Shown here: positions 1 to 5,625 of the stretch, one piece after another
Numbering within the stretch: the stretch's first letter is position 1
Layout of the letters: every line of letters begins with the position of its first letter
Source of the DNA: JARROD01 sp037384225
GTDB taxonomy: Bacteria > Pseudomonadota > Gammaproteobacteria > Pseudomonadales > Cellvibrionaceae
NCBI GenBank assembly: GCA_037384225.1
Contig: JARROD010000217.1
Coordinates: 1-6,495, forward strand
Direction: 5' to 3'
Length of the DNA: 6,495 nt
Notes under the pieces: generated by a model
Database searches by the model: none
What the model saw: only the letters and a program-made list of their open reading frames with translations
What the model was told of the DNA's origin: nothing
Program-made: the position numbers and the translations under genes

Positions 1-2
1 CG

Positions 3-20
3 TTCTTTGAAAGTAAAGAC
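3..20 (+). repeat. 18-nt repeat, copy 1
   Basis: The sequence TTCTTTGAAAGTAAAGAC is identical to 5470-5487. The second copy lies in the intergenic region upstream of the CARF gene, where its flank completes a small hairpin (ACTTTC-TTT-GAAAGT). Two exact copies 5.5 kb apart outside genes suggest the edges of a dispersed intergenic repeat. The first copy is cut by the window start, so its full extent cannot be seen. Confidence 0.45.
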
Positions 21-254
21 CAGTCCTTTCAAGGTGAGTTGTCGTCGTATTCGAAGCATAATCGGCGATTTTCACTACACATATGATTTTCCACTTTGGT
101 CAAAGCAGTAACCTTGACTGGTGACTGCATGATGTTTTGCTCAAAAAAACAGCCAAACAATATTTGAAATACCTGAAACACCTGTATTTATGGTGTTTTA
201 CAGACAGCCAACATAATTTTGTTGATTATCTTTTTTCACCTTGAAAGGGCTGGT
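19..254. mobile_element. Candidate MITE-like element with inverted ends
   Basis: Positions 19-37 and 236-254 are inverted repeats of each other with one mismatch in 19 (left CCAGTCCTTTCAAGGTGA, right end CCAGCCC... on the opposite strand). The ~200 bp inside carries no ORF of note but has an internal hairpin (AAACACC 176-182 pairing with GGTGTTT 192-198, 9-nt loop). The flanks GTAAAG (13-18) and GTAGAG (255-260) differ at one base and could be an imperfect target duplication. This fits a non-autonomous element or the leftover ends of an insertion sequence. I do not recognise the family of the ends, and a large chance hairpin is the alternative. Confidence 0.4.
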
Positions 255-415
255 GTAGAGACTAGTTATCACGTCTATTTAATTATGATGTCATATTTAA
301 ATTTTTCCACCGAGGAGAACCATTGGAAAAGCGAATAAATTCCCATATAGTTATTAAAATCGTATGATGGTTGGCGTTATATTCATCTGTTAACTGATTG
401 AACGACTGGTTTGTT
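255..415. other. Intergenic region before the TIMP-like gene
   Basis: AT-rich and without a substantial gene. A good Shine-Dalgarno-like GAGGAG at 312-317 is followed five bases later by TTG (323), but that frame stops after 14 codons at 365-367. An ATG ATG at 364 gives only nine codons. It may be a leader peptide or a gene remnant; nothing more can be supported. No convincing -35/-10 pair was identified. Confidence 0.4.
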
Positions 416-874
416 ATGAAAAAAATTGTTAAAAAATTTTTCTGTAAAATTAGCATGATAACCTTTTTGGTCGCTTCTCACGTCGTTTATGCGTGTGGAT
501 GCCCAAGCGTATCATTTGATGAAAACATACTTCGATCTAAATATATTTTTATCATCACAATTAAGGAGGTTAAGCAAAAGGAAAGCATTCTTAAAGAAGA
601 CAACGAATATATCCAGCTTGAATATAAATACAAGATTGATGAAACATTCAAAGGTAACCCTGAGGAGATCACAACAATTCATAGTACTATTTTGTATACA
701 AAATATGACGCCGACATTATAGAGAATAGCTCATGTGCTAATGAAGGCTATCTGCCTGGAACACACATACTAGTTTTTTCCTCAAAAAATGGAGCAGTAA
801 AAATTGGGGGATGCAGTGCATCGACTGTCTGGGTGGCAGATATGGAGAAATTAAATAAATTAAGAAATATTTAA
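416..874 (+). CDS. Secreted TIMP/NTR-like small protein
   Basis: Predicted 152-residue exported protein. Residues 1-26 form a signal peptide (MKK start, basic residues, hydrophobic stretch ITFLVASHVV, Ala26 before the cut). Cleavage there would leave Cys27-Gly-Cys29 at the mature N-terminus. The mature part has four cysteines (27, 29, 107, 133) and a beta-rich pattern (IFIITIKEV, YKYKIDETFKG, THILVFSS). An N-terminal C-x-C with two later cysteines is the layout of the netrin/TIMP fold, in which the free N-terminal Cys of animal TIMPs chelates the protease zinc. Bacterial relatives exist but their role is mostly unproven. ATG 416 is preferred over the in-frame TTG at 398 because it starts the signal peptide cleanly; neither has a strong ribosome site. 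Its 3' end faces a metalloprotease remnant 58 bp away, which fits an inhibitor role but does not prove one. A lipoprotein is less likely (V-Y-A-C is a poor lipobox). Confidence 0.62.
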   Translation: MKKIVKKFFCKISMITFLVASHVVYACGCPSVSFDENILRSKYIFIITIKEVKQKESILKEDNEYIQLEYKYKIDETFKGNPEEITTIHSTILYTKYDADIIENSSCANEGYLPGTHILVFSSKNGAVKIGGCSASTVWVADMEKLNKLRNI

Positions 875-886
875 TTAAATAATTTT

Positions 887-915
887 ACGTCTTCCCAATA
901 CTAATGAGAAGACGT
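887..915. terminator. Weak hairpin between convergent genes
   Basis: ACGTCTTC (887-894) pairs with GAAGACGT (908-915), an 8-bp perfect stem with a 13-nt loop in the 58-bp gap between two convergent genes. Neither strand has a clean T-run directly after the stem, so this is not a classical intrinsic terminator. Its position is the main argument for a role in ending transcription. Confidence 0.3.
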
Positions 916-932
916 CAATACGATACTGGTTT

Positions 933-1654
933 TTATTGGAGACCAGAGCAGAAGTATTGCTGGAAGTAACTATCTTCTGATTGAATGCCACAAGTGGAAT
1001 CATTACAAGTGCTTACTTTAACATCGACATTTAGTCGGTTATACGTAGGTGCACTTAAAGCAGTGGTGGAAAAAGAATAGATATAATTAAAATTATCCGG
1101 GCTATACCAAATATTATAATAGTTTGCTCCTGATACATTAGACCATGTAACAGTATGTTTAGATATCATATTTTCTGTATCACATGCAGTAGTGATATAT
1201 CCATTCACACTACTTGGAGGGCTTGACAATTCTACGTTACTTTGTGATCCAATTTTGACATCTGCAAATGCATTTTGAATTGCTTTCTGCAATAAAGCAG
1301 ATGTTTCAGCCACTTCTAGCATTGCCGTTTTAAATTCATTAAAATAAACTCCTTTATTACCATTAACGTCATTTAGATTTCCAATTGCCCGTAAAAAAAT
1401 CTGAGAGGCAGTTTTAAAGTTGACAGCATCATTTTGATTAACAAGCTCATAAAAAACGTGGCCTAAAATTTTCCCATTTTCATATGAAGGGTTTGTTGCT
1501 GACATGTCATCAGGATAATTTTTCTGAACAGAAATATCTCTGCCAGATGTTACCCAGTTTGGATTACTAAAACTTGGCTCATGATGATAATTTTCATAAA
1601 TTATTGCAGTTATATCAGCTATAGCCTCTTTAATTGCAGCATTCTCTCGTTTAG
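933..1654 (-). pseudogene. Metalloprotease (thermolysin-like) C-terminal remnant
   Basis: About 240 codons of the 3' end of a secreted zinc metalloprotease. The first recognisable part, KEAIADITAIIYENY, resembles the helix carrying the third zinc ligand (Glu) in M4/M36-type peptidases. It is followed by GRDI, by the YENGKILGHVFYELV helix and by a TASQIFLRAIG...FNEFKTAML segment typical of the alpha-helical C-terminal lobe. A Pro/Ser linker then leads to a beta-rich domain (VTWSNVSGANYYNIWY...) that looks like fibronectin type III, with cysteines near the end. The HExxH catalytic motif, propeptide and signal peptide are absent. The frame stays open upstream to about 1808, but that stretch is CRISPR-like DNA and non-homologous sequence, so the 291-codon ORF starting there is an artefact of a junction at about 1654. 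It is convergent with the TIMP-like gene. Family assignment (M4 versus M36-like) is uncertain. Confidence 0.55.
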
Positions 1655-1754
1655 GTTTGAAGATTTTCCCCGTACAAAGGGGATTAAGACCGGTACTTCG
1701 CCTCCCATACCCGGCGAATATTGTCGGAAGATTTTCCCTCACGTGGATCGAAAC
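1655..1754 (+). CRISPR. Two-repeat CRISPR remnant with one spacer
   Basis: Repeat 1 (1655-1690, 36 nt) begins GTTTGAAGATTTTCCCC, has a TCCCC/GGGGA stem around a 7-nt loop (1667-1683) and ends ATTAAGAC, a common form of the 8-nt crRNA handle. A 32-nt stretch (1691-1722) follows as spacer. Repeat 2 (1723-1754, 32 nt) begins GTCGGAAGATTTTCCC and ends CGTGGATCGAAAC. The two share GAAGATTTTCCC exactly (1659-1670, 1727-1738; offset 68) and similar 3' handles, but differ in the middle and by 4 nt in length. Repeat 2 has the length and GTCG...GTGGATYGAAAC ends of I-C-type repeats, so it is either a degenerate terminal repeat or of another class. Orientation is plus, judged by the handle. The cas6 and CARF genes 2.5 kb away support a CRISPR origin. 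With only two unequal repeats this is not certain. Confidence 0.5.
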
Positions 1755-2041
1755 TGAGACCACTTCCATTACTGAAAATCTGTCCTCGTAGTGCCGATTG
1801 AATGTCAATGAATAATCGAGTGTTCGCAGACAATAATCGGATGTTATGCCAATGATGATGAACGCGGGGGCAAAAAATAATTTTTATGCAAATATAAAAT
1901 AAAAAAACCGTTTATCATATTTATTGCATAGAGCATCAATGATTTGCTCGCCTGTGCACAGGAGGTCCCTGTCGTGCATCGCTGTGGCTGTTTAGGTTTT
2001 ATGTAAGCCAAAAAATATAATTTCTTCAACGCATTTTTCAT
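1755..2041. other. AT-rich intergenic stretch, no supported gene
   Basis: This stretch lies between the CRISPR remnant and the end of the fic gene. A 65-codon minus-strand frame starts at 2041, its ATG directly abutting the fic stop (TAAATG), which would allow translational coupling. The product (MKNALKKLYFLAYIKPKQPQ...) has no recognisable domain and no good ribosome site, so I do not call it. An imperfect hairpin built on ACAGG/CCTGT lies near 1954-1980. No promoter or terminator was convincing. Confidence 0.35.
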
Positions 2042-3412
2042 TTAGGGCTTGCTCGAAAGCCATGCCTCGAGCTGCGCTTCAGTTATTCCAAGGCCGATAA
2101 TTGCGCCAGCATGCAAAGTGCTGAGATCAGCCAGCGTCATGGCGGTAAATTTATCAATATCGTTGATACCTTGGTTCTGGCAGTAATTTTCAATCAGCTC
2201 TTCTGCCGCCGAACCATTTAGGCCTTGCTTTACGATTTGCCCCATGATGGCTTTTCTCTGCTGGCGATATTGAATGCGAAAGGCGTCAATTTCCCCAAGC
2301 GATTTCTTGACCACGCCGTACTGTTTGCACGAACGTGAATAAGCCCAGGCAAATAACTCAAGCATGGGTTCAACATCATTTTTCTCGTAAATGGCCAGTA
2401 GCGCTGCGGTGTAATCATCCCGAGCAACATCGGTGAAGCTGAGCGGACATAGATTGCTTTTGATAAACGGAATATTACAGCTCAAACGTGAGGTTCTTTT
2501 GTTCACATCCTCAAATGCCTGTAAATAGGATAAATGCACCAGCAAAAAGAAACTTTGCTCGAAAGGGTCTTTGATCTTTTTTGCTTTTTGCAAAATCAAC
2601 TCAAAGAGTTCCTTTAACATATGGGGATTACTCAAAGGCTTGTAAGTGGATTGGCCAATATCTACTTCCAGTGTTCGGATATTGCCACACACTTGAGGGT
2701 TTACGAGTAAATCCTGTGATAGCAGGTGGTGCAGATTGCGGATGGTCAGGCTGCTAAGTTCTATATCCTGTGCATTTTCTACCAGAAACAGGATAGCTTC
2801 CTTATGGTTCATAATCATCACGGTTTCTTCATGAACCTTGCCTTCTGCGGATATGCCTTCTTCCACCAGTTTTTGTGTATCCAAGCGGGAGTAGGTATTG
2901 CCTTCCAAGCGGCTGGAGTTATAGGACAGGTCGATCAAAAGCCGCTGGCAGATTTGGCGAGCGTAAGTGCCCGCCGCCAACTCCTTATCGAAGCGTTTGC
3001 CTTCTTTAAAGAGCGCTTCTCGTATCTTTTTAGGGACATATTGGCTTTGATTAGGGACATAGGAGTCCAAAAAATCACGGTTATAGGACACTTTTTCTCT
3101 AGCATGGAGGGGCGTATCCAGGAATTTGAGCTTTTTTTGGCTTTTAGGACTAAATATATTGGCTGAATTGTCCTTTAAGTGTCCTTTATCTGTCTCTATG
3201 GGGGCTTCAAGCGGATGATAGCGAGTCGCTTTTCTTTCACCTTTTCTGGCTATCCGGTCTTCATCAACGAGTGCCCTTAGTCGCCTTTGTAAGGTCTTGT
3301 CATTTATAGTAAAACTCAGATATTCTGAAATTTGGCCACGAGAAAGCCCTTCGGGGTATTTACCCAGAAGGGTGATGATTTCTTTGTTTTGCTGCTCAAT
3401 TTCTTGTGTCAT
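2042..3412 (-). CDS. Fic-family protein with N-terminal winged helix
   Basis: Intact 456-residue protein. Residues 1-65 look like a winged helix-turn-helix (GLSRGQISEYL...KTLQRRLRALVDEDRIARKG). A linker and a YVPNQSQYVPKKI segment (118-130) lead into the Fic region. An inhibitory-helix motif, S166-x3-E170-G171 (SSRLEG), is present, as in Fic proteins that hold themselves inactive through an N-terminal Glu. The catalytic loop, normally HPFxDGNGRxxR, reads QAFEDVNKRTSR (298-309): Gln replaces the catalytic His, Val and Lys replace the glycines, while Phe, Asp, Asn and both Arg remain. Classical Fic enzymes transfer AMP from ATP to target hydroxyls; with Gln here that activity is doubtful. I recall related Fic proteins with a Q-x-F-x-D-x-N-K-R loop, so this may be a subfamily trait rather than decay. 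ATG 3412 is preferred over an in-frame TTG at 3424 because GAGAG precedes it. Repeated GGACA sites lie just upstream, suggesting autoregulation through the winged helix. Confidence 0.9.
   Translation of the reverse strand: MTQEIEQQNKEIITLLGKYPEGLSRGQISEYLSFTINDKTLQRRLRALVDEDRIARKGERKATRYHPLEAPIETDKGHLKDNSANIFSPKSQKKLKFLDTPLHAREKVSYNRDFLDSYVPNQSQYVPKKIREALFKEGKRFDKELAAGTYARQICQRLLIDLSYNSSRLEGNTYSRLDTQKLVEEGISAEGKVHEETVMIMNHKEAILFLVENAQDIELSSLTIRNLHHLLSQDLLVNPQVCGNIRTLEVDIGQSTYKPLSNPHMLKELFELILQKAKKIKDPFEQSFFLLVHLSYLQAFEDVNKRTSRLSCNIPFIKSNLCPLSFTDVARDDYTAALLAIYEKNDVEPMLELFAWAYSRSCKQYGVVKKSLGEIDAFRIQYRQQRKAIMGQIVKQGLNGSAAEELIENYCQNQGINDIDKFTAMTLADLSTLHAGAIIGLGITEAQLEAWLSSKP
3027..3189. repeat. 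GGACA-type sites inside the fic 5' region
   Basis: Within the fic coding part for residues ~75-128 the same short motif recurs: TAGGGACA (3031-3038), TTAGGGACA (3051-3059) and TATAGGACA (3082-3090) on the plus strand, and TTAAAGGACA and ATAAAGGACA on the minus strand (3169-3178 and 3180-3189). GGACA spacings are 21, 31 and 11 bp, near multiples of a DNA helical turn. The plus copies encode parts of YVP and VSYN on the minus strand, so protein constraint may explain some of them. Confidence 0.45.
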
Positions 3413-3426
3413 GCTCACTCTCAAAA

Positions 3427-3502
3427 TGTCCCTTAAATCAACCTAGCGCATTTATGGGACATAATCAATCTATTTTTAGGACAATTCTTCATTTAAAGGA
3501 CA
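3427..3502. promoter_or_regulatory. Four GGACA repeats upstream of fic (putative operator)
   Basis: Four copies of a TTTAwrGGACA-like motif lie just upstream of the fic start: TTAAGGGACA on the minus strand (3427-3436), then TTATGGGACA (3452-3461), TTTAGGACA (3475-3483) and TTTAAAGGACA (3492-3502) on the plus strand. The plus copies are spaced 22 and 19 bp. This is the layout of a multi-site operator and would cover the fic promoter. The winged helix of the Fic protein is the obvious candidate ligand; that link is inference. Confidence 0.55.
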
Positions 3503-3507
3503 CTATA

Positions 3508-3891
3508 TTTCCGGCTCATGACCACGATCCGCGCCCCATGCTGCTGCGCAATCATTACGGGGTGGATATGGGAACATCCGGTCTGATAATACGGCATCAA
3601 AGCCGTGAGGAAATATTTGCGGATAAACTGATAGCTTTTGCTCTGCGGCCAAACAGCCTAAAAAACCGCGACCTGTGGGATATGGGCTGATTGAAGCACA
3701 TCGGAATTACACTGCCGCTGGAATTATTGCCCAAAAAACTGAAAGTTCATCGATGCCATAAAGAAAACTTTTTGGATGTAATGAATAAGCGGCTCGAAAA
3801 TTTATGCAATGATAGGGTAGAGAATCCGGATTTTTGGTCCTATCTTATCGAGGTGATCGCGAAAGAGTGTCGGCGTGCAAAAATTTTTTAA
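3508..3891 (+). pseudogene. AbiEii/AbiGii nucleotidyltransferase toxin remnant
   Basis: Remnant of a type IV toxin-antitoxin toxin (AbiEii-like nucleotidyltransferase, abortive infection). The readable part starts at about FPAHDHDPRPMLLRNHYGVDM, continues with TSGLIIRHQSREEIFADKLIAFALR and NSLKNRDLWDMG, the central AbiEii block, where REEIxADKL and the K-RDLWD pattern are characteristic. It is then interrupted by TGA (3688-3690) where relatives have Trp, and continues in the same frame as LKHIGITLPLELLPKKLKVH...RLENLCNDRVENPDFW to the TAA at 3889-3891. The N-terminal nucleotidyltransferase motif (GG-x-S...D-x-D/E) is missing, because the gene is cut at the GGACA repeat block in front of fic. 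No AbiEi antitoxin is visible. The last ~20 codons may follow a small deletion. An inactive toxin is the likely state. Confidence 0.78.
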
Positions 3892-3892
3892 C

Positions 3893-4140
3893 CGGTGGGG
3901 ATGCATCCACTCGTTTTACAATGTGACGTTGTAAATCCAGAGACGCATTGGACAAATCCAATCGGTATTCCTGTAACGCCGTATCAACAAAGGAGGTTTT
4001 ATCGAAAATTAGCGTCTGGAAATCCAGGAGTGCGGCAACGTCCTTGGGTATGTAGCGTTTAAAAAAACGACCGCGAACTCTATGTCTGCGAACGAGTTAC
4101 GGAATAACTTATCGTGCGGGGAGTTGATGACTTTTTTCAT
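3893..4140 (-). pseudogene. Rpn-type PD-(D/E)XK nuclease remnant, frameshifted
   Basis: The 5' portion of a Rpn-family (recombination-promoting nuclease/putative transposase) gene. From ATG 4140, MKKVINSPHDKLFRNSFADIEFA matches the family start (SPHDKLFK.SF.d...A). After residue ~23 the match moves to another frame: FFKRYIPKDVAALLDFQTLIFDKTSFVDTALQEYRLDLSNASLDL. One base is therefore missing or added near 4063-4075, close to a run of seven T on the coding strand (4060s). The remaining two thirds of the usual ~300-residue protein is absent; the frame runs into DNA antisense to the AbiEii remnant. The start is supported by AAGGA ten bases upstream of the ATG. It lies 70 bp downstream of cas6 on the same strand, so it could have been co-transcribed. 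Full-length homologues are linked to RecA-independent recombination and phage defence. Confidence 0.72.
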
Positions 4141-4163
4141 GACAGTCCTTTGATGTGCTGAAT

Positions 4164-4187
4164 AGACCGGTCTACTGGCATTGCCAG
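4164..4187. promoter_or_regulatory. Two short palindromes between cas6 and rpn remnant
   Basis: AGACCGGTCT (4164-4173) is a perfect 10-bp palindrome, and CTGGC-ATT-GCCAG (4175-4187) is a 5-bp hairpin directly beside it. Both lie in the 69-bp gap between the cas6 stop and the rpn start. They could be an operator or a small RNA-processing hairpin; no T-run follows, so they are not a terminator. Confidence 0.3.
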
Positions 4188-4209
4188 AGTGGGCTAATAT
4201 CGAAACCTA

Positions 4210-5238
4210 TCAGGAATGGCGACCTTGTTTTGTATGATATGGCCAGCGGTTATTTTGAAGGTCGGTATCAAAGTATTTCCAGCCCTCATTCACCAGTCGA
4301 TAATGTCCAAGCCCAAACATTGTTTCCTTACCGACATGCAACCATTGTCCAAGATACAAAAAGGGAAATAACTCCACAGGCAGGTTTCGCAACAGCCAAT
4401 AGCCCTCCAGACCGCTCAGAGGGGTTTTCTGCCGCTGCCGCGAGGAATAACGCTCGCAATTGCGCCATGCCAGCCGGCGCTTATCTTCCAGACTGTCGGC
4501 CAGGGCATTAAAGGCTCGAATACTTTCCATGGGGAAAGGTTCAGTTTGTCCGAGATGAAACTGCAATAAAAGCGAAACCCGACGGATAAGATTACGCAAC
4601 AGGATGGCCGGATTCATTTCCCTTGCCCCCAGTATTTTTCCCTGGTGTTGTAACCGCAGCGGCGTCACAAAGTGCACATAAAAATCCCGCTTTTCAATAT
4701 CAACGGGAATACTTAGCGCCGGGCTGTGTGGGGCGATAACCGGCGACTGTTCACTGTAGACGGTTTTTGCCGTACCGTCGGGTGACATCCAGTCCACCGT
4801 AATCAGTTCCGCCTTACCCCGGGTTTTGCTGATACCGCGAAGAAACGCCCGTCTCCAGGCCAGTATAATAATCGGTAATTGTTGCAATGCCTTTCCCATC
4901 AATACCATGCAAAAGGTGATTTCACTGTCGGTTTCATAATGGGTTTCGCCACGAGATGGCGGCTCGATGATATAGGGAACAGGAATTGATCGTATCGTCG
5001 AAAATGCGTCGGTTTTTCGAGGAATATCGTGGGGGGCGAATATTTGCGGATAGGGACACTGATCTATAAGAGAGCAGCCGGCGCACTGCATCTGAGGGAC
5101 AACGCAGGCGAGTTGCCGCAATGCGTGTCCAAACCCGCCACGCAACGTGGAACCGGCGTAATCGGGCAGACGGATAGCTTCGGTGACGCGAAAAGTGAAA
5201 CGGTAACGGGCTATGGGTAATGGCGTTGGAAAGATCAT
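4210..5238 (-). CDS. cas6: CRISPR pre-crRNA endoribonuclease Cas6
   Basis: Cas6 cuts the CRISPR repeat RNA to make mature crRNAs and is a RAMP protein with two ferredoxin-like folds. The 342-residue product has the family start (PLPIARYRFTFRVTEAIRLPDYAGSTLRGGFGHALR, residues 6-41), a cysteine group C52-x2-C55-x5-C61-P-Y as in the Cas6 group often found with type III systems, and the C-terminal Gly-rich RNA-binding loop (LGQWLHVGKETMFGLGHYRL, 296-315). H171, H228 and H301 are candidates for the catalytic histidine; the sequence alone does not decide. Length is normal and no damage is visible. The start is ATG 5238 with a weak GGA about 11 bases upstream. It is divergent from the CARF gene, with 387 bp between the starts. 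No other cas gene follows downstream, only the broken rpn. Family assignment is firm; the system subtype is not. Confidence 0.92.
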   Translation of the reverse strand: MIFPTPLPIARYRFTFRVTEAIRLPDYAGSTLRGGFGHALRQLACVVPQMQCAGCSLIDQCPYPQIFAPHDIPRKTDAFSTIRSIPVPYIIEPPSRGETHYETDSEITFCMVLMGKALQQLPIIILAWRRAFLRGISKTRGKAELITVDWMSPDGTAKTVYSEQSPVIAPHSPALSIPVDIEKRDFYVHFVTPLRLQHQGKILGAREMNPAILLRNLIRRVSLLLQFHLGQTEPFPMESIRAFNALADSLEDKRRLAWRNCERYSSRQRQKTPLSGLEGYWLLRNLPVELFPFLYLGQWLHVGKETMFGLGHYRLVNEGWKYFDTDLQNNRWPYHTKQGRHS

Positions 5239-5625
5239 ATCGGAATGTCCATCTGTGTTTTACTCCAAAAGATATTGCCTATAAGGAGCCAAATATAGCA
5301 GGTTTATTGACTTTCTTTGTAAGCCGCAAGATTGCGATACAAATCATTCTATATTTAAGCGTGGTGAAAGCATAAAATACCCTAGTCATTTGTGAAGCGG
5401 GATTTTAGCACTTTTCTGTTCCCTGGGCCCATCCGCATTTTCGTTTCAGTCGACCGTTCTGGCGTCACTTTCTTTGAAAGTAAAGACTTATCGAGAAGTT
5501 ACGAAAAATGTCAAATACCGGATTATCGGTCTGATGAAATTCTGCAAGCTTACGATTTGTGTAAATCTCCAGAAATCTCGCTAAACTCGACCGAATATGA
5601 GCATAGCGTATACGGGGGGACAAAG
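5239..5625. other. Divergent intergenic region between cas6 and CARF gene
   Basis: No gene is supported here. The frame of the CARF gene stays open upstream to a GTG at 5392, but those 78 codons (VKRDFSTFLFPGPIRIFV...) do not resemble the family and include the 18-nt intergenic repeat. A possible cas6 promoter on the minus strand has TATATT at 5292-5297 with TTACAA at 5317-5322 (spacing 19, weak). No plus-strand promoter stands out. There is no CRISPR leader or repeat in this region. Confidence 0.4.
5467..5487 (+). repeat. 18-nt repeat copy 2 with hairpin
   Basis: Positions 5470-5487 equal 3-20 exactly. The bases 5467-5481 form ACTTTC-TTT-GAAAGT, a perfect 6-bp hairpin with a 3-nt loop. Small palindromes of this kind are typical of dispersed intergenic repeats in proteobacteria. 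I infer an intergenic repeat family rather than protein-coding sequence. Confidence 0.4.

Noticed and set aside
312..367. GAGGAG ribosome site with a 14-codon TTG frame
   Set aside because: Too short and without coding signal; recorded only as a possible leader or remnant.
1771..1804. Possible third CRISPR repeat (GAAAATCTGTCCTC ... GATTGAATG)
   Set aside because: Only partial similarity, and it sits 47 bp from repeat 2 instead of the 68-bp period.
1655..1808. N-terminal 51 codons of the 291-codon minus-strand frame as real protease sequence
   Set aside because: The DNA here is CRISPR repeat, spacer and unrelated sequence; the translation shows no protease features.
1844..2041. 65-codon minus-strand frame abutting the fic stop
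   Set aside because: No ribosome site, no domain and low-complexity AT-rich coding; the TAAATG junction alone is not enough.
2726..3166. 146-codon plus-strand frame inside fic
   Set aside because: Antisense shadow of a well-supported Fic protein.
4155..4511. 118-codon plus-strand frame
   Set aside because: Antisense to the intact C-terminal part of cas6 and without any recognisable domain.
5392..5625. Upstream GTG start giving a 78-residue N-terminal extension of the CARF protein
   Set aside because: The extension does not look like the family, includes an intergenic repeat, and ATG 5626 has a strong ribosome site with the CARF motif starting a few residues later.
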